Shown: positions 35,631 to 44,302, numbered from the stretch's first letter. The stretch: DNA of 53,546 nucleotides from CALZJC01 sp041574955 (GCA_041574955.1 JBFGNS010000008.1:1-53546), one strand, 5' to 3'. Numbers and translations: made by a program. Notes: a model not told the origin generated them from the letters alone.

Positions 35631-37165
35631 GCCGCCTGGCCTGCCTGTTCGTACCGCTGTTCCCGCTCGCCGCCCGCCTGCGCAGCGAGCCCGAGCTGGC
35701 CGGCGAGGCGGTCGCCGTCTTCCACGGCAACGGCAGCGCCGCCCGCGTCGTGGCCGCCAGCCGCCGCGCCCGGCAGGCCGGCATCCGAGCCGGTATGTCG
35801 CCCAGCCAGGCGCGCGCCGTGCTCCCCAAGCTCACCGCTCGCGGCCGCGACGCGATCTGCGAGCGCGCCGCACAGCAGGCGCTGCTGGAGATCGCGGAGA
35901 GCTTCTCGCCACGTATCGAAGACTCGGGCGAGGGCGTGGTCTACCTCGAGATCGCGGGGCTCGAACGGCACTTCCCCGGTTCCACGCCGGAGCAGGAGCT
36001 CGGTCACGCCCTGGCCACCGCCGCGGACAAGGCAGGGCTGACCGCCTGGGTCGGCGTCGCCGGCAGCAAGCTGGCGGCGCGGGTGGCGGCCGAGCAGCCC
36101 GGCTCGCCCACCCTGGTCACGGAGGGGGGTGAGGCGGAGTTCCTCGCCCCTCTGCCGCTCGAGCGGCTGTCGCCCGAGATCGAGGTGCTGGCCACCCTGC
36201 AGCGCTGGGGCGTACACAGCCTCGGCGAGCTCGCCCGCCTGCCGGCCAACGAGGTGAGCAGCCGGCTCGGGATCGCCGGGCAACAGCTGCACCAGCAGGC
36301 GCGCGGCCTGGACCCGCGGCCGCTCGTCCCCTATCAGCCGCCGCCGGTGTTCGAGGAGGGGCTGGAGCTCGACTGGCCGCTGGTCTCGCTCGAGCCGTTG
36401 CTGTTCGTCGCCCGCACCGCCATCGACCGGTTGTGCCGGCGCATGACCGCACGGGGTCTCGCCTGCAGCCGCCTGGGGCTGTCGCTGCGGCTCGATCCCG
36501 GGGCCTGGATCGAGCGCCTGCTGCGCCTGCCGGCGCCCACCGTGCAGGCCAGGACGCTGCTCACCCTGCTGCGGCTGGAGCTCGAGCGCGAGCCGCCCGG
36601 CGCACCGCTGACCGCCTTCCGCCTGCGCGGCTTCCCCGACCGCCCACGCAGCGCGCAGCTGTCGCTGTTCGGTCCCGCCGCGCTCTCCCCCGACCGCCTC
36701 GCCACCACCCTGGCGCGGCTGTTCACCGTGCTGGGGCCCGGCCGCATCGGCTCGCCCCGGCCCGCCGATGCCCACCGGCCGGAAGCGCTGTCGCTGGTCG
36801 AGTTCGAGCCGCCGGCACCGCCGCGGGAAACGTCCGAGGCCCCCCGGGGACGCGGCCTGATGGCCGTCCGGGCGCTGCGGCCGCCGCTGCCGGTGGAGGT
36901 GGTGAGCAGCACCGGTGAAGCCGCCGGGCAGCCGTCCGAGCTGCTCGAGGTCCTGCCGGTCAGCAGCGCGCAGACCGAGCGGCGGCCGCGCATCGGCGGC
37001 CGGGTGCAGGTGGCCTCCGGGCCGTGGCTGCTGGAAGAGGAGTGGTGGTCGCGGCGGCCGGTGGAGCGCGACTACTGGGACGTCGAGCTCGCCGGCGGCG
37101 GTCTGTACCGGCTCTACCGCGACCGGCGTTCGGGCGACTGGTTCGTCGACGGCATCTACGACTGA
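35627..37165 (+). CDS. imuB: ImuB, catalytically inactive Y-family polymerase-like mutasome hub
   Basis: A 512-residue protein starting inside the imuA stop. The Y-family fold is recognisable (VAASRRARQAGIRAGMSPSQARAVLP, then the little-finger region ~240-340), but the catalytic acids are gone: the first motif reads FVPLFPLAARL instead of DxDxFF, and the SxDE motif reads EDSGEGVVYLEI. It keeps a beta-clamp-binding pentapeptide, QLSLF (residues 344-348), as in characterised ImuB. It should act as a scaffold linking the sliding clamp, ImuA and DnaE2. A C-terminal domain (VQVASGPWLLEEEWWSRRPV, then YWDVELAGGGLYRLYRD) is the ImuB-C region. Confidence 0.9.
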   Translation: MSRLACLFVPLFPLAARLRSEPELAGEAVAVFHGNGSAARVVAASRRARQAGIRAGMSPSQARAVLPKLTARGRDAICERAAQQALLEIAESFSPRIEDSGEGVVYLEIAGLERHFPGSTPEQELGHALATAADKAGLTAWVGVAGSKLAARVAAEQPGSPTLVTEGGEAEFLAPLPLERLSPEIEVLATLQRWGVHSLGELARLPANEVSSRLGIAGQQLHQQARGLDPRPLVPYQPPPVFEEGLELDWPLVSLEPLLFVARTAIDRLCRRMTARGLACSRLGLSLRLDPGAWIERLLRLPAPTVQARTLLTLLRLELEREPPGAPLTAFRLRGFPDRPRSAQLSLFGPAALSPDRLATTLARLFTVLGPGRIGSPRPADAHRPEALSLVEFEPPAPPRETSEAPRGRGLMAVRALRPPLPVEVVSSTGEAAGQPSELLEVLPVSSAQTERRPRIGGRVQVASGPWLLEEEWWSRRPVERDYWDVELAGGGLYRLYRDRRSGDWFVDGIYD

Positions 37166-37230
37166 GAGACGCGCGCCAGACCCCTCCCGCAACCGCCGGC
37201 CACTGCCCGGCCCTGTGATACCTTGCCGGC

Positions 37231-37296
37231 GTGAGGGCACCGCCAGACCCCGGCCGGCTTCCGCCGGTGCCCGCCGGCCCGACTGGCGATGGCTGA
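37231..37296 (+). CDS. Candidate 21-residue leaderless leader peptide upstream of the PAS-GGDEF-EAL gene
   Basis: TACCTT (37219-37224) ends 6 nt before a GTG at 37231, the spacing seen at leaderless genes in this window. The GTG opens a Pro-rich reading frame (VRAPPDPGRLPPVPAGPTGD) that stops at 37294-37296, overlapping the start codon region of the next gene by 8 bp. This suggests a translated upstream ORF whose two Pro-Pro pairs could slow ribosomes and set expression of the downstream gene. It could also be chance. Confidence 0.3.
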   Translation: MRAPPDPGRLPPVPAGPTGDG

Positions 37297-39373
37297 CCAG
37301 CCCGGCCCGCGGCCGGCGGCGGCGGACGCGGAGCCCACCATCCGCTCGCGCCTGCGTCAGCTCGAGAAGGCGGTCGAGACGATGCAGGTCGGCGTCACCA
37401 TCACCGACCTCGACGGTCGGATCGTCTACGTCAACCCGGCCGAAGCCGCCATGCACGGCTACCGCCGGGAGGAGCTGACAGGCCAGCCCGCCAGCATCTT
37501 CGCGCCGCCCGAGCTGCGCCGCCAACCGATCGGCCGGCCGCGGCTGCGCGAGGTCAGGAGCTGGCGCCGGGAGAGCCTCAACCAGAGGAAGGACGGCTCG
37601 CGCTTCCCGGTCGAGATCCTGTCGGACGTGGTCACCGACCGGAGCGGTGAGCCGCTGGGACTGGTCAGCATCTGCCAGGACATCACCGACCGCCGGCAGG
37701 CCGAGAGCGCCCTGCGCGAGAGTGAGGAGCGGTATGCGCTGGCGGTGCGCGGCGCCAACGACGGCATCTGGGACTGGAACCTCGAGACCGGCGAGATCTA
37801 CTTCTCGCCGCGCTGGAAGGCGATGCTCGGCCACCGCGAAGAAGAGATCGACGCGACTCCCGAGGAGTGGTGGCGCAAGATCCACCCCGAGGACCTGGCG
37901 CGCACCCGCGAAAGCCTCGACGCCCACCTGGCCGGCGACTCCGACCACTTCCAGGCCGAGTACCGGATCGCCCACGCCGACGGCTCGTTCCGCTGGATGT
38001 TGAGCCGCGGGCTGGCGGAGCGTGACGCGCACGGCGAGGCGCGGCGCATCGCCGGCTCGCAGACCGACATCACCGACCGCCAGGTGCTCGATCCGCTCAC
38101 CGGGCTGCCCAACCGGGCGCTGTTCCTCGACCGCCTGGCCAGCGCGCTGGGCCGGGCCCGGCGCAAGATCGGCGCGGTCACCGGCGTGCTGTTCCTCGAC
38201 CTCGACCGGTTCAAGGTGGTCAACGACAGCCTCGGCCACCTGGTGGGCGATCAGCTGCTCAAGCGGGTGGCGGCGACCCTCGAGGGCTGCCTGCGGCCGG
38301 GGGACACGGTGGCGCGGCTCGGCGGCGACGAGTTCACCATCCTGCTCGAGGAGATCCACGGGCCCGAGGAGGCGCTGGCGGTAGCCGAGCGGGTGCACGC
38401 TCGGCTGGAAGAGCCCTACCGGCTGGGCGACCAGGAGATGTACACCACCGCCTCGATCGGCATCGCTCTGAGCAGCGACGGGCAGGAGCGGCCCGAGAAC
38501 CTGCTGCGCGACGCCGACACCGCCATGTACCGCGCCAAGTCGCTCGGCCGCGGCCGGCACCAGCTGTTCGACCAGGACATGCGCGAGCGAGCGGTCGCGC
38601 AGCTGCAGATCGAGACCGACCTGAGACGAGCGCTCGAACGGCGTGAGCTGGTGGTCTACTACCAGCCGATCCTGTCGCTCGCTTCCGACCGCATCATCGG
38701 CTTCGAGGCGCTCACCCGCTGGCACCACCCGGAGCGCGGCCTGATCATGCCGCTCGAGTTCATCGCGGTCGCCGAGGAGACCGGTCTCATCCTGCAGATC
38801 GGCGACTGGGTGCTGCGCGAGGCCTGCCGGCAGCAGCGCTCCTGGCAGCAGGAGTTCCCCGCTTCCGCCGAGCTGACGATGAGCGTCAACCTCTCGCCCA
38901 AACAGTTCAACCACCCCGATCTGGTGAAACAGGTCCGGCAGGTGCTCGACGAGACCGGCCTCGCCCCCCGCCTGCTGGTGCTCGAGATCACCGAGAGCGC
39001 CTTCATCGAGAGCCCGGAGGCCGCGATCCAGATGATCGGCGAGCTGCGCGGCATGGGCATCCAGGTGTGCGTCGACGACTTCGGCACCGGCTACTCGTCG
39101 CTCAGCTACCTCCACCGCTTCCCGATCGACGCGCTCAAGATCGACCGCTCGTTCGTCAGCAAGATCCCGCATCAGGGACGGCAGACCGAGCTGGTGCAGA
39201 ACATCATCAAGATGGCGGGCGATCTGGACATCGAGGTGGTGGCGGAGGGCGTCGAGACCGACGCGCAGCGCGACAGGCTGCGGCAGCTCGACTGCCGGTA
39301 CGTCCAGGGGTTCCTGTTCCACCGGCCGCTCGATTCCGGCCGCGTCCGCGACCTGCTGCGCCGGCAGGAGTAG
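37289..39373 (+). CDS. PAS-PAS-GGDEF-EAL bifunctional c-di-GMP protein
   Basis: A 694-residue soluble protein. After a short helix come two PAS domains (~25-135 with VTITDLDGRIVYVNPAEAAM, ~140-265 with NDGIWDWNLETGEIYFSP), each closed by a typical DITDR linker. The GGDEF domain is intact: LGGDEF at ~344 with the RPGD inhibitory site five residues before. The EAL domain is also intact: FEALTRWHHP, SVNLSPKQF, LEITES, VDDFGTGYSSL, LKIDRSF and VAEGVE. It can potentially both make and degrade c-di-GMP under PAS control (redox, heme, flavin or other ligand; not readable). It sits between imuB and dnaE2, which has its own promoter. Confidence 0.93.
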   Translation: MADQPGPRPAAADAEPTIRSRLRQLEKAVETMQVGVTITDLDGRIVYVNPAEAAMHGYRREELTGQPASIFAPPELRRQPIGRPRLREVRSWRRESLNQRKDGSRFPVEILSDVVTDRSGEPLGLVSICQDITDRRQAESALRESEERYALAVRGANDGIWDWNLETGEIYFSPRWKAMLGHREEEIDATPEEWWRKIHPEDLARTRESLDAHLAGDSDHFQAEYRIAHADGSFRWMLSRGLAERDAHGEARRIAGSQTDITDRQVLDPLTGLPNRALFLDRLASALGRARRKIGAVTGVLFLDLDRFKVVNDSLGHLVGDQLLKRVAATLEGCLRPGDTVARLGGDEFTILLEEIHGPEEALAVAERVHARLEEPYRLGDQEMYTTASIGIALSSDGQERPENLLRDADTAMYRAKSLGRGRHQLFDQDMRERAVAQLQIETDLRRALERRELVVYYQPILSLASDRIIGFEALTRWHHPERGLIMPLEFIAVAEETGLILQIGDWVLREACRQQRSWQQEFPASAELTMSVNLSPKQFNHPDLVKQVRQVLDETGLAPRLLVLEITESAFIESPEAAIQMIGELRGMGIQVCVDDFGTGYSSLSYLHRFPIDALKIDRSFVSKIPHQGRQTELVQNIIKMAGDLDIEVVAEGVETDAQRDRLRQLDCRYVQGFLFHRPLDSGRVRDLLRRQE

Positions 39374-39418
39374 CCGCCCCGGCAGTGGGCGGCGCCGGGG
39401 CCGGCCGCCAGCGGCGGC

Positions 39419-39447
39419 CTTGACTTACGCCTTGTTTACGCTATTCT
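39419..39447 (+). promoter_or_regulatory. dnaE2 promoter with putative DNA-damage operator, leaderless
   Basis: TTGACT (39420-39425), a 16-bp spacer and TATTCT (39442-39447). TTACG half-sites at 39425-39429 and 39436-39440 fill the spacer, identical in spacing to imuA. The -10 ends 6 nt before the ATG at 39454, so the mRNA probably starts at or next to the start codon. Confidence 0.75.
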
Positions 39448-39453
39448 GTCGCC

Positions 39454-42400
39454 ATGGACCGCCGCAAGCCCGGTACGCCGGGGCCGCCGGCGCGTGATTT
39501 CGGCTACAGCCTGAGCTGGCTGCGAACCTCGCCCGGCGCCCGCAAAGAGCGGCTGCGCCAGCGCGCCGCTCGACCGCCGGCGGAGCCGCAGTCGCCTCCC
39601 CCACCGCCGGCCGCGGCGGAGCCGGAGGGCGAGCGCTGGCCGGGCTCGCGCTCGCGGCCCGCCGCCGCGCCGGCGGTCGATTTCCGGCCCCTGGCCGGAG
39701 AGCCGGCACCGGGCTACCTCTCCGCCGGCGCGCGTAAGGAGCGGCTGCGGCGCCGCCCGCGAGTCGCGGCGAGTCGGCGGCCGGGCGGCGGGCTGCCGGA
39801 GCTCCACGCCGCCTCGGCGTTCTCCTTTCTCGACGGCGCCTCGCTGCCCGAGGACCTGGCCGAGCGCGCCGCCGAGCTGGAGATCCCGGCGGTCGCCCTG
39901 CTCGACCGCAACGGCGTCTACGGTGCGCCGCGCTTCCACCAGGCGGCGCGGCGCGCCGGCATCCGGGCCGTGGTCGGCGCCGAGGTCTCGCTCGCCGGCG
40001 ACCCCGCCGGCCCGTCCGCCGGCTCCCCGCTGTCCCGGCCGCGGCTGTCGCTGCTGGTAGCCGAGCGCCGCGGCTACCGCAACCTGTGCCGCCTGCTGAG
40101 CGCCGCCGCCCACGGCCGGCCCAAGGGTGAGGCGCGCGCCGAGGGGTCGCTGCTCGACGCGCACGCCGCCGGCCTCTGGTGCCTCACCGGCGGCCACGAA
40201 GGGCCCGTTGCGCGGGCGCTCGAGACCGCCGGTCTGGACGCCGCGCGGGCGACGCTCGAGCGGCTGGCGCACGCCTTCGAAGGCCGGCTCGCGGTCGAGA
40301 TCCAGCGCCACCGGCAGCGCGACGAGGAGCACCGCAACCGCGCCCTGGTGGAGCTGGCACGGCGGCTGCGGCTGCCGCTGGTGGCCACCAACGGGGTGCG
40401 CTACGCGCGCCCCGGCGACAAGCCGCTGTACGACGTCCTGACCTGCATCCGCGAGCACACCCGCCTCGACGCCGCCGGCCGCCTGCTGGCCGGCCAGCGC
40501 GAGCGCCACCTGAAGAGCGGCGGCGAGATGGCCGCGCTGTTCGCCGACCTGCCCGCCGTCCTGGCGGGCACCCGCGAGCTGGCCGAGCGCCTCGACTTCA
40601 CCCTCGCCGATCTCGGCTACCGGTTTCCCGACTATCCTCTGCCGCCGGGCGAAACGCCGATCTCCTACCTGCGCCAGGTGGTCTGGAACGCCGCTCCCGG
40701 GCGGTTCCGGCCGCTCACCGCCCGCGCCCAGGGCCAGCTCGAGCGCGAGCTGGCGATGATCGACAAGCTCGATCTGGCGGGCTACTTCCTGATCGTCTGG
40801 GACATCATCCGCTTCTGCCAGCGGCGCGGCATCCTGGCCCAGGGCCGCGGCTCGGCCGCCAACAGCGCGGTCTGCTACGCGCTGTCGATCACCGCCGTCG
40901 ACCCGGTCAGGATGGAGCTGCTGTTCGAGCGCTTCCTGTCCGAGGAGCGCGGCGAGTGGCCCGACATCGATCTCGACCTGCCGTCGGGAGAGCGGCGCGA
41001 GGAGGTGATCCAGTACGTCTACCGGCGCTACGGACCGCACGGCGCGGCGATGACCGCCAACGTCATCACCTACCGCGACCGCTCCGCCGCGCGCGAGGTG
41101 GCCAAGGCGCTGGGCTACACGCCGGAGCAGGTGGACAAGCTGGCCCGGCGGCTGGGCCACTGGCACTACGACTCGAGCCGTGGCGACCGCAAGTCGATGC
41201 CCGAGGAGCTGGCCGCCGCCGGCTTCGACCCGCAGGCACCGCGCATCCGGCTGTTCGCCGAGATGTGGCAGCGCATCCAGAACCTGCCGCGCCATCTCGG
41301 CCAGCACTCGGGCGGCATGGTGATCGCGGCCGGCCGGCTGGACGAGGTGGTGCCGCTCGAGCCGGCCGCCATGGAGAACCGGGTGGTGGTGCAGTGGGAC
41401 AAGGACGACTGCGCCGACCTGGGGATCATCAAGGTCGACCTGCTGGGACTCGGCATGCTGCAGGCGCTGGAAGAGGCCGTTCCGATGATCCGCGAGCACG
41501 AGGGGGTGACGCTCGACCTGGCGCACATCCCGCCCGACGACCCCGAGACCTACCGCATGCTGCGCGCCGCCGACACCGTCGGCGTGTTCCAGGTCGAGAG
41601 CCGCGCGCAGATGGCCTCGCTGCCGCGCAACGCGCCGCGCCGCTTCTACGACCTGGTGATCCAGGTGGCGATCATCCGCCCGGGGCCGATCGTGGGCGGC
41701 ATGGTCCACCCCTACTTCGAGCGCCGCCGGGGGCGGCAGCCGGTGGAGTACCCGCACCCCAGCCTGGAGCCGATCCTGGCGCGCACCCTGGGCGTGCTGC
41801 TGTTCCAGGAGCAGATCCTGCGCGTCGCCATGACCGCCGCCGGCTTCTCGGGCGGCGAGGCCGAGGAGCTGCGCCGCGCCATGGGGTTCAAGCGCTCGGC
41901 CGAGCGCATGGCCGCCCTCGAGCGCAAGCTGCGGCGCGGCATGACGGAGCGCGGCATCACCGGCGAGGCCCAGCAGCAGATCGTCCACGCCATCACCTCG
42001 TTCGCGCTCTACGGCTTTCCCGAATCGCACGCCGCCAGCTTCGCGCTGATCGCCTACGCCAGCGCCTACCTCAAGGCGCACCACCCCACCGCCTTCCTCA
42101 TCGCGCTGCTCAACGCCTGGCCGATGGGCTTCTACCACCCCGCCACGCTGGTCAAGGACGCCCAGCGCCACGGCGTCGAGGTGCGCCCGATCGACGTCAA
42201 CCACTCCGGCTGGCGCTGCCGCTGGGAGGAGCGCGACGCGCACGATGCGGCGTCATCGCCGAAGAGCGGCGACGCCGCAGCGGGCCGCAGGCCGGCATGC
42301 TCCGAGCCTGCCACCGGCCCGCACCAGGCCGGACGGCGCCAGCAGCCCCGGATCGCTGGTGCCGTCCGGCTCGGCTTGCGGTTCGTCCGAGGTCTGCCCC

Positions 42401-43068
42401 ACGCCACCGCCCAGACCCTCGAGCGCGAGCAGGGCCGCCGGCCGTTCGCCGACGTCGACGACCTGGTGCGCCGCTGCCGTCTGCGGCGTGCCGAGCTGGA
42501 GCCCCTCGCCGCCGTCGGCGCGCTGGGCTCGCTCGGGCTCAGCCGGCGGCAGGCGCTATGGCAGGTCGCCCGGGCGGTGCGAGACCCCGGGCCGCTGCTG
42601 GCCGCGGGCACCGCCGGCGGTGAGCGCCGGCGCCTGCAGTCACCGCTGCGCGAGATGTCGGAGTACGAGGCGACGCTGGCCGACTATGCTGGCACCGGTC
42701 TGACCACCGGCAGGCACCCGCTGGCCCACATGCGGGCGGCGCTCGACCGCCGCCGGGTGCTGCCGGCGGCCGGGCTCGCGGGCGCCGAGCACGGCACGCG
42801 GGTGCGCACCGCCGGAGCGGTGATCGTCCGCCAGCGGCCGGGAACCGCCAAGGGGATCCTGTTCCTCACCCTGGAGGACGAGACCGGGATGTCGCAGGCG
42901 ATCGTGTCGGCCGAGCTGTGGCAGCACCACCGCGAGCTGATCGTCGGTGCGGCGGGCCTGATGGTGGAGGGGGTGTTGCAAAAGCGGGACGGCACCCTGT
43001 CGGTCCGGGCGGAGCGTTTCTGGCGGCTGTCGGAGATCGCCGCCGCTCCCAGCCACGACTTCCACTGA
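39454..43068 (+). CDS. dnaE2: Error-prone DNA polymerase DnaE2
   Basis: A 1204-residue C-family polymerase. The PHP domain starts at E116 (ELHAASAFSFLDGAS), unusually late. The palm has the catalytic acids in PDIDLDLPSG (D504, D506 and neighbours) and RGSAANSAVCYAL-type motifs. Other features are FPESHAASFALIAYASAYLKAH, the DnaE2 hallmark NAWPMGFYHPATLVKDAQRHGV, a helix-hairpin-helix, and a C-terminal OB fold (VRTAGAVIVRQRPGTAKG). It performs error-prone translesion synthesis with ImuA/ImuB. Oddities: a ~115-residue N-terminal extension with the motif GARKERLR twice (28-35, 92-99), and a ~35-residue low-complexity insertion (~930-967) encoded by two DNA palindromes. The start is supported by the operator/promoter directly upstream. 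Confidence 0.93.
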   Translation: MDRRKPGTPGPPARDFGYSLSWLRTSPGARKERLRQRAARPPAEPQSPPPPPAAAEPEGERWPGSRSRPAAAPAVDFRPLAGEPAPGYLSAGARKERLRRRPRVAASRRPGGGLPELHAASAFSFLDGASLPEDLAERAAELEIPAVALLDRNGVYGAPRFHQAARRAGIRAVVGAEVSLAGDPAGPSAGSPLSRPRLSLLVAERRGYRNLCRLLSAAAHGRPKGEARAEGSLLDAHAAGLWCLTGGHEGPVARALETAGLDAARATLERLAHAFEGRLAVEIQRHRQRDEEHRNRALVELARRLRLPLVATNGVRYARPGDKPLYDVLTCIREHTRLDAAGRLLAGQRERHLKSGGEMAALFADLPAVLAGTRELAERLDFTLADLGYRFPDYPLPPGETPISYLRQVVWNAAPGRFRPLTARAQGQLERELAMIDKLDLAGYFLIVWDIIRFCQRRGILAQGRGSAANSAVCYALSITAVDPVRMELLFERFLSEERGEWPDIDLDLPSGERREEVIQYVYRRYGPHGAAMTANVITYRDRSAAREVAKALGYTPEQVDKLARRLGHWHYDSSRGDRKSMPEELAAAGFDPQAPRIRLFAEMWQRIQNLPRHLGQHSGGMVIAAGRLDEVVPLEPAAMENRVVVQWDKDDCADLGIIKVDLLGLGMLQALEEAVPMIREHEGVTLDLAHIPPDDPETYRMLRAADTVGVFQVESRAQMASLPRNAPRRFYDLVIQVAIIRPGPIVGGMVHPYFERRRGRQPVEYPHPSLEPILARTLGVLLFQEQILRVAMTAAGFSGGEAEELRRAMGFKRSAERMAALERKLRRGMTERGITGEAQQQIVHAITSFALYGFPESHAASFALIAYASAYLKAHHPTAFLIALLNAWPMGFYHPATLVKDAQRHGVEVRPIDVNHSGWRCRWEERDAHDAASSPKSGDAAAGRRPACSEPATGPHQAGRRQQPRIAGAVRLGLRFVRGLPHATAQTLEREQGRRPFADVDDLVRRCRLRRAELEPLAAVGALGSLGLSRRQALWQVARAVRDPGPLLAAGTAGGERRRLQSPLREMSEYEATLADYAGTGLTTGRHPLAHMRAALDRRRVLPAAGLAGAEHGTRVRTAGAVIVRQRPGTAKGILFLTLEDETGMSQAIVSAELWQHHRELIVGAAGLMVEGVLQKRDGTLSVRAERFWRLSEIAAAPSHDFH
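42246..42279. repeat. Palindrome inside the dnaE2 coding region (first)
   Basis: Nine-base perfect arms TGCGGCGTC (42246-42254) and GACGCCGCA (42271-42279) enclose a nested GCCG/CGGC. It lies in a low-conservation insertion of DnaE2. Confidence 0.6.
42328..42370. repeat. Palindrome inside the dnaE2 coding region (second)
   Basis: Sixteen-base arms (42328-42343 / 42355-42370) with a single G-T wobble and an 11-nt loop, 48 bp after the first palindrome and within the same protein insertion. Confidence 0.6.
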
Positions 43069-43115
43069 GGCGGCCCCACCCCCACGGCGCCAATAAACCT
43101 TTATCTCAGCCGGTC

Positions 43116-43144
43116 TTGGGGCGACCGCACCGTTGCTGTATCCT
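43116..43144 (+). promoter_or_regulatory. Promoter of the DUF4388 gene
   Basis: TTGGGG (43116-43121), 17-bp spacer, TATCCT (43139-43144). The leader would be ~44 nt. An AT-rich patch (43093-43105) lies just upstream. Confidence 0.5.
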
Positions 43145-43194
43145 GAGGCCGGAAACTACCGCCCACGCCCCCCCGCAGCACCCGAGACACCGCC

Positions 43195-44292
43195 ATGAGC
43201 TTCGTCGGCAAGCTGGACCAGTTCAAGCTGCCGGACCTGCTGCAGATCGTCTCCACCACCGGCAAGACCGGCAAGCTGAGTCTCACCCGGCGCGATAGCC
43301 AGGGCGTCATCGTCTTCCGCGGCGGCAAGATCATCTACGCCGCCTCGAGCGCGGCTCGCCAGACCCTCGGCAGCCTGCTGCTGTGCCACAACCACCTCAC
43401 CGAGGAGCAGCTGGCCAAAGCCCTGGAGATCCAGCACCAGGCGGCCGAGGAGAAGCGGCTCGGCACCATCCTCACCGAAACCGGCATGATCAGCGAGGAG
43501 ACGCTCAAGCAGGTGGTGGTGCAGCAGATCGAAGACGTGGTCTCCGAGTTCATGCAGTGGACGAGCGGCTTCTTCAAGTTCGACCTGCTGCGGCTGCCGG
43601 ACAAGGGCGAGATCGAGGTCGACGCCGAGGACTTCCTGCACAGCGACGGCCTCAGCACCCAGCAGGTGCTGCTCGACATCACCACCCGCCTCGACGAGCT
43701 GGAGGAAGAGGCGCGCCGGCAGCGCGGCTCGGCCGACGACCCGGCCGCGCCTCCGGCAGACGAGCCGCCGCCGACAGCCGGCGGCAGCCTGGGCTCGCTC
43801 AAATCGATCATGGCCGAGATCCGCTCGCCCGAGTTCACCGGCGAAGCCACCGGACGGATCCTGGCCTTCGCCCGCCGCGAGCTGGCGCGCGGCGCGCTCT
43901 TCGTGGTGCGTCGCGACGGCTTCTACGCGGTCAGCCGGTTCGGCTCGGCGGACGAGGAGGCCGAGGGGCCGCTGAGGCTGCCCCTGGACCAGCCTTCGGT
44001 GCTGGCCGAGGCCGCCGATCGCAAGGCGGCCTTGCGCGGCCCGCTGGCCGACACCACCGCCAACCGGCACCTGATCCAGAAGCTCGGCAGCGGCCAGCCG
44101 GCGGAGGCGCTGGTGATACCGCTAGTGGTCAACGACAACGTGCTGCTGCTGCTGTACGGCGACAACGTCCCCACCGGCGAGACGGTCGCCGGCGAGCAGG
44201 TCGAGCTGCTGATGCTGCAGGTCGGCCTCGCAATGGAGCGCAACCTGCTCAAGAAGCGGCTCGAGGTGCTCGAGGGACTGCGCGCGGGCTAG
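43195..44292 (+). CDS. DUF4388 (PATAN-type) signalling protein with GAF-like C-terminal domain
   Basis: A 365-residue soluble protein. Residues ~1-110 match DUF4388/PATAN: FVGKLDQFKLPDLLQIVSTTGKTGKLSL, GVIVFRGGKIIYAASS and TLGSLLL. Next come a helical segment with LGTILTETGMISEETLKQVV and a strand-rich part (~115-165, WTSGFFKFDL). After an acidic/Pro linker, residues ~215-360 resemble a GAF-like sensory fold (ILAFARRELARGALFVVRRDGFYAVSRFG, LVIPLVVNDNVLLLLYGDN). PATAN proteins are adaptors in two-component and gliding or pilus systems of several phyla. No partner is adjacent here. Confidence 0.82.
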   Translation: MSFVGKLDQFKLPDLLQIVSTTGKTGKLSLTRRDSQGVIVFRGGKIIYAASSAARQTLGSLLLCHNHLTEEQLAKALEIQHQAAEEKRLGTILTETGMISEETLKQVVVQQIEDVVSEFMQWTSGFFKFDLLRLPDKGEIEVDAEDFLHSDGLSTQQVLLDITTRLDELEEEARRQRGSADDPAAPPADEPPPTAGGSLGSLKSIMAEIRSPEFTGEATGRILAFARRELARGALFVVRRDGFYAVSRFGSADEEAEGPLRLPLDQPSVLAEAADRKAALRGPLADTTANRHLIQKLGSGQPAEALVIPLVVNDNVLLLLYGDNVPTGETVAGEQVELLMLQVGLAMERNLLKKRLEVLEGLRAG

Positions 44293-44302
44293 CCGGGCGG
44301 CC

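Noticed and set aside
35384..39322. 1312-codon open frame on the minus strand opposite imuA, imuB and the GGDEF-EAL gene
   Set aside because: It has Arg/Gln/Leu/Ala-rich, domain-free composition, as expected for the antisense frame of GC-rich genes, and it lies opposite three genes with intact motifs.
39436..42243. 935-codon minus-strand frame opposite dnaE2
   Set aside because: The same antisense artefact; dnaE2 has conserved catalytic motifs along the whole region.
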